Source: Brucella gallinifaecis
GTDB taxonomy: Bacteria; Pseudomonadota; Alphaproteobacteria; Rhizobiales; Rhizobiaceae
Assembly: GCF_006476605.1 (NCBI RefSeq)
Contig: NZ_ML636804.1
Span: 62,001-126,000 of the forward strand
Length of the DNA stretch: 64,000 bases
Direction: 5' to 3'
Shown: in pieces, positions 1 through 9,754 of the stretch
How the letters are laid out: each line of letters opens with the position of its first letter
Numbering within the stretch: position 1 is the first letter of the stretch
Notes under the pieces: model-generated
Told to the model about the DNA's origin: nothing
Database searches by the model: none
Seen by the model: the letters and a program-made list of their open reading frames with translations, nothing else
Made by a program: the position numbers and the translations under genes

Positions 1-141
1 GACAAGGAAGCAGCATCGATTGCATTCAAGGCAGCTGAGCCTGAACTGATGCGCGCTGCTTCAAAGGGCGTTGTTCACAAGAACACTGCTGCACGTAAGG
101 TCTCTCGCCTTGCTGCACGCGTTAAGGCTTTGAATGCTTGA
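1..141 (+). CDS. rpsT: 30S ribosomal protein S20, C-terminal part
   Basis: The window opens inside a frame of 46 codons ending in TGA at 139-141. The peptide is Lys/Ala-rich and helical, with the [15 protein letters not shown] tail typical of S20, which binds 16S rRNA early in assembly of the 30S subunit. The 5' part lies outside the window. A strong terminator follows 30 bases downstream. rpsT immediately upstream of dnaA is a common alphaproteobacterial arrangement, which supports the identification despite the short piece visible. Confidence 0.93.
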   Translation, partial: DKEAASIAFKAAEPELMRAASKGVVHKNTAARKVSRLAARVKALNA

Positions 142-170
142 TATAGCCTAAATTTAAAACTGGATTTTAG

Positions 171-206
171 AACCCGGCTTATTGTTAGCCGGGTTTTCTC
201 TTTTTG
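171..206 (+). terminator. Rho-independent terminator of rpsT
   Basis: A perfect 9-bp stem, 171-179 with 187-195 (AACCCGGCT / AGCCGGGTT), is followed by a T-rich run up to 206. It sits 30 bases after the rpsT stop. Confidence 0.9.
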
Positions 207-1077
207 AGCATTTTTCGAATGCCGGATAACATTGTTTTTGAATAATATTTTTTAGTATTCTTGCATGTTTATGCAAAACGGCTTCAGGAAATATGAAGGG
301 ATTAATAGAATTTCTCTTATTTTTTCAAAAGCTTGCAGAATATTATCCACATTTATCCACAGGGGCTTTGCAGGACTCGGAAGGGCTATTGAGTCAAGAA
401 GATTTTTAAAAATTATTTTCTCAGAGGAGATATCGCGGTCTCCTAAAAAAACGCCAATCAAAACACATTGAATCCAAAGGCCTTATTTCTTTTGCACCCG
501 ATTCCCTTCATCGGCAAACATGCATTGCAAGCCTTGATCGAAGAAAAAACTACAGATTCGAGGCTTGCTCTTTGCTGCAAGGCTTCGCTAAGGTTAAGCC
601 ATAAGAGGGTAGGCCTTGAGCCTGGAGTTAGCATTAAATCAATAATTTGTCGGCGTGGGCAATCTTGCCTGCGATAGCTAAATTCTGGTCTTAAGTTCCT
701 GTTCCTATTAAGTTTGTCATCTTTTGATGATTGCTTACTATTCATTAACTGGAATGCTGCTTTAGGCACATCCTCGTCAATTGAATGGTTGTCGCCAGAG
801 TCGTTTGAGGCAATTGGCCTTGAGCAGGAATGGCAGCCTGATGAGCAGGGATTATATGTGTCTGAACACCGGGCCGGAAAGGAGAGCTTGGACATTGGTC
901 CATGATCGATGTTTGAGGCAGTGATTTTTGAGTTTGTGTCTGACCTTCCTGGATGAAGTGTCAGTTTGAAATGAGTATCCGCGAGGTGGCTGGATCACAT
1001 GATCAGCTAACCTTATGCAGGAAATAACGACAAGCGCCGTAAAAATGGCGCGTAAGAATGTGAAGGCAGGCGAGACG
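207..1077 (+). promoter_or_regulatory. Long dnaA upstream regulatory region
   Basis: About 870 bases separate the rpsT terminator from the probable dnaA start. The first 200 bases are AT-rich and contain two DnaA boxes. GANTC sites (the CcrM methylase target in alphaproteobacteria) occur at 374, 391, 470, 500, 555 and 798, more than the one to two expected by chance over that span. No convincing gene is seen; open frames here lack a good ribosome-binding site and recognisable protein. A replication origin is possible but not shown, since in many alphaproteobacteria oriC lies near hemE rather than beside dnaA. Confidence 0.6.
343..361 (+). promoter_or_regulatory. Two perfect DnaA boxes in tandem
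   Basis: TTATCCACA occurs at 343-351 and again at 353-361, a 10-bp helical repeat that puts both sites on the same face. Both match the consensus exactly. They could serve dnaA autoregulation or an origin; sequence alone does not decide. Confidence 0.88.
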
Positions 1078-2655
1078 ATGGCAATGATGACCGATAAGTC
1101 GGCGGCAACGATGGGTGATAATGCGCATGCGAACCGTATCCATGGATCTTCTGCAACAAGAAAAGAAAACGGCCTTGTGGTGAGTGCCGAAAATACGCTG
1201 AATGATGATGCCTTTGAACGCCTGACTGCAAAGCTCAAAGCACGTGTGGGCAGTGAGATTTATTCGAGCTGGTTTGGCCGTCTCAAGCTTGACGATCTCT
1301 CCAAGAGTGTTGCGCGCCTTTCTGTTCCGACTGCTTTCCTTCGTTCATGGATCAACAATCATTATTCCGAATTGTTGACCGAGCTCTGGCAGGAGGAAAA
1401 CCCGCAGATTCTTAAGGTCGAAGTGGTCGTGCGCGGCATGAGTCGCGTTGTTCGCACCGCGGCACCTGTTGAAACGCCGGAAGCCGTCGAAGCCAAATCG
1501 CCTGTCACTATGCGTGAAAAGATGGTGTTTCCTGTTGGTCAGCCTAGTGCTGAAAAGCGGGGTTCTGCTGTGGTTGCCGATTCGGTTGCAGCATCAGGTG
1601 CTGTGCTCGGCTCTCCCCTTGATCCACGTTATACGTTTGATTCTTTCATTGATGGCGCTTCTAATCGCGTTGCTCTTGCGGCCGCCCGCACCATTGCAGA
1701 AGCAGGCTCAAGCGCCGTGCGCTTCAATCCGCTTTTCATTCATGCATCCGTTGGCCTTGGCAAGACTCACCTTCTTCAGGCTATTGCCGCAGCAGCTCTC
1801 CAGCGTCAGGAAAAAGCACGGGTTGTCTATCTGACGGCTGAATATTTCATGTGGCGTTTTGCAACGGCCATCCGCGATAACAATGCCCTGTCCTTCAAGG
1901 AACAGCTGCGCGACATCGATCTTCTGGTTATTGATGACATGCAGTTCCTTCAGGGCAAATCGATCCAGCATGAGTTCTGTCATCTGCTCAATACATTGCT
2001 CGACAGCGCCAAGCAGGTTGTGGTTGCGGCTGATCGTGCGCCATCGGAACTGGAATCTCTGGATGTTCGTGTCCGTTCGCGTCTTCAGGGCGGTGTGGCA
2101 CTTGAGGTTGGAGCGCCAGATTATGAAATGCGCCTTGAAATGCTGCGTCGTCGCTTGACCGCAGCTCAGGTTGAAGATCCGAGCCTGAATATTGAAGATG
2201 AAATTCTGGCCCATGTTGCCCGTACAGTGACAGGATCGGGCCGCGAACTGGAAGGTGCATTTAACCAGCTTTTGTTCCGCCAGTCTTTCGAGCCGAATAT
2301 TTCTATCGACCGTGTTGATGAATTGCTTGGGCATCTCACCCGTGTGGGCGAACCAAAGCGTATTCGTATTGAAGAAATCCAGCGCATTGTTGCCCGTCAT
2401 TATAATGTTTCAAAGCAGGATCTTTTGTCCAATCGCCGCACGCGTACCATTGTGAAGCCGCGTCAGATTGCCATGTATCTGGCCAAGATGATGACGCCGC
2501 GCTCGCTGCCTGAAATTGGCCGCCGCTTTGGTGGACGCGATCATACGACTGTTCTTCATGCCGTGCGCAAGATCGAGGATCTGGTTGGTGCTGATGGCAA
2601 GCTGGCGCAGGAGCTTGAGCTGTTGAAGCGCCTCATCAATGATCAGGCTGCTTGA
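1078..2655 (+). CDS. dnaA: Chromosomal replication initiator DnaA
   Basis: ATP-dependent initiator that binds DnaA boxes and melts oriC. From the chosen start the protein is 525 residues. Domain I is near residues 40-130, followed by a Pro/Glu/Val-rich linker. The AAA+ domain shows Walker A GLGKTHLL near 225 and Walker [10 protein letters not shown] near 281. The C-terminal helix-turn-helix carries the signature [11 protein letters not shown] near 485. The frame is open back to an ATG at 1015, with further ATGs at 1045, 1084 and 1087. I chose 1078 because AAGGCAGG lies upstream, but 1087 is equally plausible. It stands alone, with a hairpin before dnaN, and is probably controlled by the DnaA boxes and GANTC sites upstream. 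Confidence 0.96.
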   Translation: MAMMTDKSAATMGDNAHANRIHGSSATRKENGLVVSAENTLNDDAFERLTAKLKARVGSEIYSSWFGRLKLDDLSKSVARLSVPTAFLRSWINNHYSELLTELWQEENPQILKVEVVVRGMSRVVRTAAPVETPEAVEAKSPVTMREKMVFPVGQPSAEKRGSAVVADSVAASGAVLGSPLDPRYTFDSFIDGASNRVALAAARTIAEAGSSAVRFNPLFIHASVGLGKTHLLQAIAAAALQRQEKARVVYLTAEYFMWRFATAIRDNNALSFKEQLRDIDLLVIDDMQFLQGKSIQHEFCHLLNTLLDSAKQVVVAADRAPSELESLDVRVRSRLQGGVALEVGAPDYEMRLEMLRRRLTAAQVEDPSLNIEDEILAHVARTVTGSGRELEGAFNQLLFRQSFEPNISIDRVDELLGHLTRVGEPKRIRIEEIQRIVARHYNVSKQDLLSNRRTRTIVKPRQIAMYLAKMMTPRSLPEIGRRFGGRDHTTVLHAVRKIEDLVGADGKLAQELELLKRLINDQAA

Positions 2656-2684
2656 TTAAACAGGCTTGGCCACTGTTTTGGTGG

Positions 2685-2740
2685 TTATCAACAAAAACGC
2701 CCACGCACTGACCTTTCGTCGCGTTGCGTGGGCTTGCTTT
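2685..2740 (+). terminator. Hairpin between dnaA and dnaN, with degenerate DnaA box
   Basis: A 9-bp stem, 2699-2707 with 2725-2733 (GCCCACGCA / TGCGTGGGC), has a 17-base loop and is followed by TTGCTTTT. A one-mismatch DnaA box, TTATCAACA, sits at 2685-2693. Probably the dnaA terminator; a role for the box is speculative. Confidence 0.55.
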
Positions 2741-2853
2741 TAGGCACAAAAATCTGCCACTTTAGCAAACCTTCTGGCGCTCTGGCGCCTTATTGATGGG
2801 GGCGTCTGCCCATTGCGCAGTTGCCCTGTCCTAGAGAGCGAGTGCGTTTCAAT

Positions 2854-3972
2854 ATGCGTGTAACCCTGGAACGGTCGAACCTTCTTAAGTCCCTTAACCA
2901 CGTCCATCGTGTGGTGGAGCGGCGCAACACGATTCCAATTCTTTCCAATGTGCTTTTGCAGGCCGAAGGTGCAAGCCTTGCACTCAAAGCAACTGACCTT
3001 GATCTTGAGGTCAATGAAGCAACCGCAGCCATGGTGGAACAGGCGGGTGCAACGACGGTTCCTGCACATCTTCTTTATGACATTGTGCGCAAGCTGCCGG
3101 ACGGCGCTGAAGTGATGTTGGCCGCCAACCCCGATGGCGGCTCGATCTCGGTTATTTCCGGGAAATCCTCTTTCCGTTTGCAGTCGCTGCCCCAGTCTGA
3201 CTTTCCGGAATTGACAGCCGGCTCTTTCACGCATTCTTTCCGCATTGATGCGCAGGCTTTGAAGCGTTTGATTGATCGCACGCAGTTTGCGATCTCGACG
3301 GAAGAAACCCGTTATTATCTCAATGGTATTTATTTCCATGCTATTGAAAGTGACGGTGCGCTGAAGCTGCGTGCAGTTGCAACCGACGGGCACCGTCTGG
3401 CCCGTGCCGAGCTTGAAGCGCCGGCAGGGACCGAAGGCATGCCGGGCATTATTATCCCGCGCAAGACGGTCGCTGAACTTCAGAAGCTCGTTGATGTACC
3501 GGATACGATTGTTTCAGTCGAACTTTCGGACGCAAAAATTCGCTTTACTGTTGGCTCGGTAGTTCTGACATCAAAGCTTATCGATGGCACATTCCCTGAT
3601 TATCAGCGGGTGATTCCTTCGGGCAATGACAAAAAGCTGACTATCAGTCGTCAGGACTTTGCTGCATCCGTTGACCGCGTATCGACAATTTCCAGCGAGC
3701 GTGGACGTGCGGTAAAACTCTCCATTGCTGATGGCCAGCTTACCCTGACGGTTAACAATCCTGATTCGGGCAGCGCGACCGACGAACTCGCAGCAGATTA
3801 CGATGCTGATCCGATCGATATTGGATTTAACTCGAAATATCTGCTCGATATCACCAGCCAGCTTTCAGGCTCTGATGCTATTTTCATGCTGGCCGATGCC
3901 GGCTCGCCTACGCTGGTTCGTGATACAGGCGATGAAGACGTGCTCTATGTTTTGATGCCGATGCGCGTTTAA
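2854..3972 (+). CDS. dnaN: DNA polymerase III beta sliding clamp
   Basis: Ring-forming processivity clamp that tethers Pol III to DNA. The product is 372 residues, the usual length, with three clamp domains. The N-terminus MRVTLERSNLLKSLNHVHRV and the C-terminal YVLMPMRV are typical of the family. The frame extends back to a TTG at 2821, but the conserved N-terminus begins at the ATG at 2854. It lies 16 bases upstream of recF and is probably co-transcribed with it, the common dnaA-dnaN-recF order. Confidence 0.97.
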   Translation: MRVTLERSNLLKSLNHVHRVVERRNTIPILSNVLLQAEGASLALKATDLDLEVNEATAAMVEQAGATTVPAHLLYDIVRKLPDGAEVMLAANPDGGSISVISGKSSFRLQSLPQSDFPELTAGSFTHSFRIDAQALKRLIDRTQFAISTEETRYYLNGIYFHAIESDGALKLRAVATDGHRLARAELEAPAGTEGMPGIIIPRKTVAELQKLVDVPDTIVSVELSDAKIRFTVGSVVLTSKLIDGTFPDYQRVIPSGNDKKLTISRQDFAASVDRVSTISSERGRAVKLSIADGQLTLTVNNPDSGSATDELAADYDADPIDIGFNSKYLLDITSQLSGSDAIFMLADAGSPTLVRDTGDEDVLYVLMPMRV

Positions 3973-3988
3973 GCTCTGAACACTGGTC

Positions 3989-5143
3989 GTGAGTATTTCT
4001 GAAACCATTACAAGCCGCCCGGATCGTGTCTTCGTCCGGCGGCTTAAGCTTGTCGGTTTTCGCAACTATGCAGAGCTTACGCTTCCGCTTGGTTCCGGTC
4101 ATGTGGTGCTGACGGGTGAAAATGGGGCAGGCAAAACCAATCTGATTGAAGCTGTTTCCTTTCTGTCTCCAGGCAGAGGGTTGCGACGCGCTTCTTATGA
4201 TGATGTTGCATCTGCAACGGCACAGGATGGTTTTGCCATTCATGCCATGCTTGACTGTATGATCTATGGCGATGTTGAAATCGGCACAGGTACCGCAGGG
4301 GTGAGCGAAGGCGGGCGCAAGGTTCGTATCAACGGTAATACTGCATCAAGCGACGAATTGCTCGATTATGCACGTATTTTATGGGTTGTCCCCTCAATGG
4401 ATGGCTTGTTTACCGGTGGCGCTTCCGAAAGGCGGCGGTTTCTTGACCGTATGGTGCTGGCCATTGATACCGGCCACGGCAAACGGGTGCTCGATTATGA
4501 AAAGGCCATGCGTTCGCGCAATCGTCTTTTAAGTGACGCAAACAGCGACAATCAGTGGCTGGATGCGATTGAGAGCCAGATGGCCGAGCTTGGCATTGCC
4601 ATTGCTGCGGCGCGTGCCCAATGTATGCAGCTGATTGCAGCGATGATTGAACGCCTGCCTTCTGAGGGACCATTTCCCAAAGCGGATTGCTTTCTTGAAG
4701 GTTCGCTTGAGCAGCGTATAGGTCTTGAAGCAGCCCTTGATCTGGAAGAGGATTTTCGCCGTATTTTGCGCGATGGCCGTATGCGTGATCGCTCAGCCGG
4801 GCGCACGCTTGAAGGCCCGCATCGCACTGACCTGATTGTCCAGCACCGACCCAAATCCATGCCTGCCGCTCTCTGCTCTACCGGCGAACAGAAAGCGCTG
4901 TTGATCGGTCTCATATTGGCCCATGCAAGACTGACCGGAGAACTGTCCGGCATGGCACCGATTCTGCTTCTGGATGAGATAGCCGCCCATCTTGATACGG
5001 GGCGGCGTGCGGCACTGTTTGGCATTCTCGATGATTTGGGCGGACAGGCTTTCATGACCGGCACTGATCAATCACTGTTTGAAGCGCTTGAGGGTGACGC
5101 GCAGTTTTTCAATGTTGCGGCAGGCAAATTGACAAGGATTTGA
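3989..5143 (+). CDS. recF: DNA replication and repair protein RecF
   Basis: SMC/ABC-like ATPase that helps load RecA at gaps with RecO and RecR. The 384-residue product begins with a GTG start at 3989, 16 bases after dnaN. Walker A GENGAGKTNL is near residue 43, a signature-like STGEQKALLIGL segment near 300, and Walker B ILLLDEIAAHLD near 325. Length and motif order match the family, and nothing appears broken. recR is also in this window, at 21385-21990. Confidence 0.95.
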   Translation: MSISETITSRPDRVFVRRLKLVGFRNYAELTLPLGSGHVVLTGENGAGKTNLIEAVSFLSPGRGLRRASYDDVASATAQDGFAIHAMLDCMIYGDVEIGTGTAGVSEGGRKVRINGNTASSDELLDYARILWVVPSMDGLFTGGASERRRFLDRMVLAIDTGHGKRVLDYEKAMRSRNRLLSDANSDNQWLDAIESQMAELGIAIAAARAQCMQLIAAMIERLPSEGPFPKADCFLEGSLEQRIGLEAALDLEEDFRRILRDGRMRDRSAGRTLEGPHRTDLIVQHRPKSMPAALCSTGEQKALLIGLILAHARLTGELSGMAPILLLDEIAAHLDTGRRAALFGILDDLGGQAFMTGTDQSLFEALEGDAQFFNVAAGKLTRI

Positions 5144-5189
5144 AAATAGTCGCTGACAGCGCAGTGCAGCAGGCTTATGCTTGAACATT

Positions 5190-5960
5190 ATGAACGTATC
5201 CTCAAAGCCTTTTTCATCTGAAGAACTCGAGCGCTATGCGCGCCATATCGTGCTGCCGGAAATCGGTGGGCCGGGTCAGCAGAAGCTCAAATCTGCCCGG
5301 GTGCTGATTGTTGGTGCCGGTGGGCTTGGTGCGCCAGTCGTGCAATATCTGGCAGCAGCAGGTATTGGCACGTTGGGTATTGTTGATGATGATACGGTTT
5401 CGCTTTCCAATCTGCAAAGACAGGTGATCTTTGATACGCAAAGCATTGGTCAGGCGAAGGTGGAGAGTGCCAAAGCATCTATTGCCCGGATTAATCCGCA
5501 TGTGCATGTTGAAACCCATGCATTGCGTCTGGATAGCGACAATGCACAGTCGTTGATTTCAGAATATGACGTGGTGGTCGATAGTTCGGATAATTTTGCC
5601 ACCCGCTATACGCTGGCAGATGCTTGCGCCCTGGCAGAGCGTCCGCTGGTAACGGGGGCTATGGGGCGCTTTGATGGTACCGTTACAGTGCTGATGCCTT
5701 ATGCAAAAGGCGCTGACGGTTTGCAAAATCCGTCCTATCGCGATCTGTTTCCCGATATGCCACCACCGGGCACTGTACCGACCTGTGCGCAAGCAGGTGT
5801 TCTTGGTGTTTTGCCGGGGGTGATTGGCAGTTTGCAGGCTATGGAAGTCATCAAGCTGATAGTGGGGATTGGCGAACCATTGGTTGGCAGGCTCCTGCTT
5901 TACAATGCGCTGAATGTGCGTTTTGAAACCATTCGCTACAAGGCCCGTAAACCCAAATGA
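5190..5960 (+). CDS. moeB: MoeB/ThiF/HesA-family E1-like adenylyltransferase
   Basis: Members of this family adenylate the C-terminal glycine of MoaD- or ThiS-type sulfur carriers. The product is about 256 residues. It has a nucleotide-binding GAGGLGAP near 43, DDDTVSLSNLQRQVIF near 68, and TCAQAG, which carries the only cysteine near the usual catalytic position. E. coli MoeB has zinc-binding CxxC pairs; here the equivalent of CYRC reads SYRD and no second pair is seen, so this is the zinc-free form I believe is common in Rhizobiales. The frame opens at a TTG at 5181; the ATG at 5190 was preferred, though neither has a strong ribosome-binding site. Whether it serves MoaD, ThiS or both is not resolved. 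Confidence 0.85.
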   Translation: MNVSSKPFSSEELERYARHIVLPEIGGPGQQKLKSARVLIVGAGGLGAPVVQYLAAAGIGTLGIVDDDTVSLSNLQRQVIFDTQSIGQAKVESAKASIARINPHVHVETHALRLDSDNAQSLISEYDVVVDSSDNFATRYTLADACALAERPLVTGAMGRFDGTVTVLMPYAKGADGLQNPSYRDLFPDMPPPGTVPTCAQAGVLGVLPGVIGSLQAMEVIKLIVGIGEPLVGRLLLYNALNVRFETIRYKARKPK

Positions 5961-5983
5961 TATAATGATGCGTAAGAAATTTG

Positions 5984-6006
5984 GATGCGCAAGATATTTG
6001 CGCATC
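5984..6006. terminator. Hairpin between convergent genes
   Basis: A perfect 9-bp stem (GATGCGCAA / TTGCGCATC, loop GATAT) lies between the stop of the MoeB-like gene and that of the convergent GhrA-like gene. It has no U-tract, so it is a weak terminator candidate for both strands. Confidence 0.4.
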
Positions 6007-6024
6007 ATGTCTGGTGTCCTGAAC

Positions 6025-6981
6025 CTAATATTGTGTGGTCCGGTCAACCACATTTTCCAGCGTTCCATCCCGTTCAAAAGCTTCAATCTGGCGGATGATT
6101 AATGGAACGATTGCGTTCGCTGATGAGCTGGCCGCAGCATGTGGAGTGATTGTCACCTTCGGATGCGCCCAGAGTGGGTTGTCGGCAGGCAAAGGCTCCT
6201 GATTGAACACGTCAAGCGTCACTGCCGACAGCAATCCGCGATCAAGGGCGGCCAGAATATCGGCTTCATTCTGCAAACCGCCACGACCTGCATTGATCAA
6301 TACAGGCGCACCAAGCGGCCCATCACTTTTCAATTGCGCAAACATGGACATAGACAATATGCCCTTGGTGTCTGGCGTCAAAGGCAGCAGGCAGACAAAA
6401 ATATCGGCGCTCTTGAGGAAGGATGTAAAACCGTCCTTGCCGTTAAACGTTTGAACACCGTCCAGCTCCTGTGGGCGGCGGCTCCAGCCGCTCACATTGA
6501 AACCCAGCATTTTGAGCTTTTCGGCGGCATCGCGCCCCAATACGCCAAGCCCCATAATGCCGACAGTGACTTCATGCGCTGCCGGCTGGCGCGGGTCTTC
6601 GTGCCAGACGTGATTTTTCTGCTGCTTGCGATAGTTTGCACCAAGGCGATGATGATCAAGCACCTGCCAGACGACATATTCGCTCATACGCATGGTGAGA
6701 TCATCGGAAATAACACGCACCAATGGCACATCCGGGATATGCGGATCGTGGAAGACATGATCAACACCGGCGCCCAATGAAAAGATCACTTTGAGATTGG
6801 GCAGATTGGCGAGCGATCCGGGCTTTTGTTTCCACACAAGCGCGTATTCAATGCTGGGATCATTATCTGCATGATCGGTTACGACAATGCGTTCAGGCGC
6901 ATGGGCCTTGAAACTGTCGATCCAGATGGATGGATCCCAATTGGTCAGAGATAAAAATATCTTTTTATGATCAGATGTCAT
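6025..6981 (-). CDS. ghrA: D-isomer 2-hydroxyacid dehydrogenase, GhrA-like
   Basis: NAD(P)H-dependent reductase of the glyoxylate/hydroxypyruvate reductase A group, 318 residues. A dinucleotide-binding GLGVLGRDAA lies near residue 147. The active-site Arg is in INAGRGG, the Glu in DVFNQEPLP, and the His in ITPHAAAS near the C-terminus. The start ATG overlaps the stop of yejF by 4 bases (ATGA), so it is translationally coupled as the last gene of the yej operon. The exact substrate cannot be read from sequence. The coupling to a peptide importer is probably positional, although it recalls the conserved yej neighbourhood in Brucella. Confidence 0.87.
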   Translation of the reverse strand: MTSDHKKIFLSLTNWDPSIWIDSFKAHAPERIVVTDHADNDPSIEYALVWKQKPGSLANLPNLKVIFSLGAGVDHVFHDPHIPDVPLVRVISDDLTMRMSEYVVWQVLDHHRLGANYRKQQKNHVWHEDPRQPAAHEVTVGIMGLGVLGRDAAEKLKMLGFNVSGWSRRPQELDGVQTFNGKDGFTSFLKSADIFVCLLPLTPDTKGILSMSMFAQLKSDGPLGAPVLINAGRGGLQNEADILAALDRGLLSAVTLDVFNQEPLPADNPLWAHPKVTITPHAAASSSANAIVPLIIRQIEAFERDGTLENVVDRTTQY

Positions 6982-8615
6982 TGTTTTATTCCTCCCCCGG
7001 TCGCTTCCATATGGAAAGCTGCCGCCATCAGCGCTTTGGTATAGTCGGTTTTGGGATTGGCAAAGACTTCCTTTGACGTTCCATATTCAACCGCCTTGCC
7101 ATTGCGCATGACCAGCACATCATTGGCCAGTGCCCGCACCACTTTCAGATCGTGACTGATGAAAAGATAAGCGAGTTCATGCTTCTTTTGCAATGCACGC
7201 AAGAGATCCACCACCTGCGCCTGAACACTCATATCAAGTGCCGAGGTCGGCTCATCCAGCATTACGAATTTCGGGTTGAGCACCATGGCGCGTGCAATAG
7301 CGATACGCTGGCGCTGGCCACCGGAAAATTCGTGCGGATAGCGAAAGCGGGTTTGCGGGTCGAGATTGACTTCTGCAAGTGCTGCCACCACCCGCTCATC
7401 ACGTGCGTCAGCGGAAAGCTTTGGTTCATGCACCAGAAGCCCTTCCGCAATAATATCCGCAATGGTCATGCGTGGGCTGAGTGAACCGAACGGATCCTGA
7501 AACACGATCTGCATTTCACGCCGCAGCGGACGCATATCCTTGAAGCTGAATTGCGCAATATCGCGGCCATCAAAACGAATTTCGCCTTTTGATGAAATCA
7601 TGCGCGAAAGTGCGAGACCAAGTGTCGTCTTGCCCGAACCCGATTCGCCCACCACGCCAAGCGTCTGGCCTGCACGCAGTTTTACATCAATACCATCCAC
7701 CGCCTTCACATGATCGACTGTCTTGCGCAGAAAGCCTTTCTTGATCGGAAACCAGACACGGATATCCTTGCCTTCCATCACCGTTTTAGCGCTGAGATCG
7801 GCTACGGGTGGTTCGCCCTTTGGCTCTGCTGCAAGCAGGTGCTTGGTATAGTCATGCTGCGGATTATCAAAGATTTCTTTTGTTGGTCCCGTTTCGACAA
7901 TTTTACCTTTGCTCATCACGCAAACCCGGTCGGCAATCTTGCGCACAATGCCAAGATCATGGGTGATGAACAGCATCGACATGCCCTGCGCTCTTTTAAG
8001 CTCGGCAAGAAGCTCCAGAATCTGCGCCTGCACCGTTACATCAAGCGCCGTTGTCGGCTCGTCTGCAATCAGCAGTTTTGGCTTATTGGCAAGCGCCATG
8101 GCGATCATCACACGCTGACGCTGGCCGCCGGAGAGCTGGTGCGGAAAGGATGCGAGACGCTTTTCCGGTTCGCGGATACCAACTTCTTCGAGCAGTTCCA
8201 GCGTACGCTTGCGTGCCGCCTGATCACCCATGCCCTGATGCATTTTCAGGATTTCAGTGATTTGCTGTTCCACCGTATGCAGCGGATTGAGCGAGGTCAT
8301 CGGCTCCTGAAAGATCATTGTCACGTCATTGCCGCGCACACGCCGCAATTCAGGCTCGGATGCCTTCATCAGATCCTTGCCGTTGAAGATAATCTCACCG
8401 CAAGGATGACTTGCTGCCGGATAGGGCAGAAGCTTGAGGATGGAGAGCGCTGAAACCGATTTGCCGGAGCCTGATTCTCCCACCAGCGCGACAGTCTCCC
8501 CTTGCGCTATATCGAAGGAAACGCGATCAACGGAAATCCGTTCTTCCCCATTCTGGCGGAAAGCGACAGAAAGATCGCGAACGCTGAGCAGAGGATTTTT
8601 TACTGATCCACTCAT
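6978..8615 (-). CDS. yejF: Yej peptide ABC transporter, double ATPase YejF
   Basis: Energises the YejABEF importer of oligopeptides and microcin C-like compounds. The 545-residue product is two fused nucleotide-binding domains. The first has Walker A GESGSGKS near 46 and signature [14 protein letters not shown]; the second has [10 protein letters not shown] near 324 and [14 protein letters not shown], with Walker [12 protein letters not shown]. It overlaps yejE upstream and the ghrA-like gene downstream by 4 bases each, indicating coupled translation. Published Brucella melitensis work links Yej to resistance to cationic peptides and to virulence; carry-over to this strain is inference. Confidence 0.95.
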   Translation of the reverse strand: MSGSVKNPLLSVRDLSVAFRQNGEERISVDRVSFDIAQGETVALVGESGSGKSVSALSILKLLPYPAASHPCGEIIFNGKDLMKASEPELRRVRGNDVTMIFQEPMTSLNPLHTVEQQITEILKMHQGMGDQAARKRTLELLEEVGIREPEKRLASFPHQLSGGQRQRVMIAMALANKPKLLIADEPTTALDVTVQAQILELLAELKRAQGMSMLFITHDLGIVRKIADRVCVMSKGKIVETGPTKEIFDNPQHDYTKHLLAAEPKGEPPVADLSAKTVMEGKDIRVWFPIKKGFLRKTVDHVKAVDGIDVKLRAGQTLGVVGESGSGKTTLGLALSRMISSKGEIRFDGRDIAQFSFKDMRPLRREMQIVFQDPFGSLSPRMTIADIIAEGLLVHEPKLSADARDERVVAALAEVNLDPQTRFRYPHEFSGGQRQRIAIARAMVLNPKFVMLDEPTSALDMSVQAQVVDLLRALQKKHELAYLFISHDLKVVRALANDVLVMRNGKAVEYGTSKEVFANPKTDYTKALMAAAFHMEATGGGIKQ

Positions 8616-9754
8616 TGAAATGCCTTTCGTGGATCGAATGCGTCACGTGTTGCTTCGCCGATGAAAATCAACAGCGACAGCATGACAGAGATCACCACAA
8701 AGCCGGTTATACCAAGCCATGGCGCCTGTAGATTGTTTTTGCCCTGAGCAAGCAATTCACCAAGTGAAGCCGAGCCGGGTGGCAGACCAAAGCCAAGGAA
8801 GTCGAGGGCGGTCAGCGTTGTGATCGAACCATTGAGAATGAATGGCAGGAAAGTCAGCGTTGCCACCATCGCATTGGGCAGCAGGTGCCGCCACATGATC
8901 GTGCCATTCTTCACGCCAAGCGCACGCGCTGCATTGACATATTCAAAGTTTCTGGCACGCAGGAATTCGGCACGGACAACGCCGACAAAAGCCACCCATG
9001 AAAACAGAAGCATAATGCCCAACAAGACCCAGAAACCGGGCGGTAATATCGCAGCAATGATCAGCAAGAGATAAAGCACAGGGATTGAGGACCAGATTTC
9101 AATCACCCGCTGGAAGATCAGATCGACCCAGCCGCCGAAATAACCTTGTACGGCACCCGCTGTCACGCCAATGACTGCGGAAAAAAAGGTGAGAATAAGC
9201 CCGAACAGCACGGAAATACGGAAGCCATAAAGCGCACGCGCAAACACATCTCGCGCCTGATCATCGGTGCCAAGCCAGTTGAAGTTGCCAAGAATACAAT
9301 TGGGATCATTCACACCGAGCGGATAGCGCTGGCAGCGCTGTTCTGCTGTGTAAAGCCAGAATGGTTTGGAGGGCGCAGCTTCAGGAATATCATTATTGAC
9401 GGTGTTGTAGGAATAGCGGACCGGCGGCCATAGCGCCCAGCCATTGCTGTTTATCTCGTCCTGAATAATGGGATCGCGATAATCGGTGACGGCATAAAAA
9501 CCGCCGAATTTTTCTTCCGGGTAATCGACGAAAACAGGTGTCAGCAACTCGCCCTTATACGAAACGAGAATCGGCTTGTCATTGGCGATAAACTCAGAGC
9601 AGAGTGCTGCCACAAGCAAAAACAGGAAAATCCAGAGCGACCAGTACCCGCGCTTATTGGCCTTGAAATTCTGCCAGCGGCGTTTGTTGAGCGGCGAGAG
9701 AAACGGGCGCTTTACCGGCTTTATGGAAGGGGTGAGAGTGGTATCTGTCATCAC
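8612..9754 (-). CDS. yejE: Yej peptide ABC transporter permease YejE
   Basis: Inner-membrane permease of the DppC/OppC type, 380 residues. It has an N-terminal membrane segment near residues 38-55 and a long periplasmic stretch to about 165. The binding-protein-dependent transport domain follows, with the EAA-type loop in the [20 protein letters not shown] region near 285. The periplasmic insertion after helix 1 distinguishes YejE from shorter DppC proteins. The start is MM (ATGATG) with 4 bases overlapping yejB, and its stop overlaps yejF. Confidence 0.94.
   Translation of the reverse strand: MMTDTTLTPSIKPVKRPFLSPLNKRRWQNFKANKRGYWSLWIFLFLLVAALCSEFIANDKPILVSYKGELLTPVFVDYPEEKFGGFYAVTDYRDPIIQDEINSNGWALWPPVRYSYNTVNNDIPEAAPSKPFWLYTAEQRCQRYPLGVNDPNCILGNFNWLGTDDQARDVFARALYGFRISVLFGLILTFFSAVIGVTAGAVQGYFGGWVDLIFQRVIEIWSSIPVLYLLLIIAAILPPGFWVLLGIMLLFSWVAFVGVVRAEFLRARNFEYVNAARALGVKNGTIMWRHLLPNAMVATLTFLPFILNGSITTLTALDFLGFGLPPGSASLGELLAQGKNNLQAPWLGITGFVVISVMLSLLIFIGEATRDAFDPRKAFQ

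Noticed and set aside
458-895. Minus-strand open frame of 145 codons upstream of dnaA
   Set aside because: No ribosome-binding site, no recognisable domain, and it lies in a regulatory region; the protein composition looks random.
207-1077. A proven replication origin
   Set aside because: Two DnaA boxes are clear, but in many alphaproteobacteria oriC is elsewhere; skew analysis or marker frequency would be needed.
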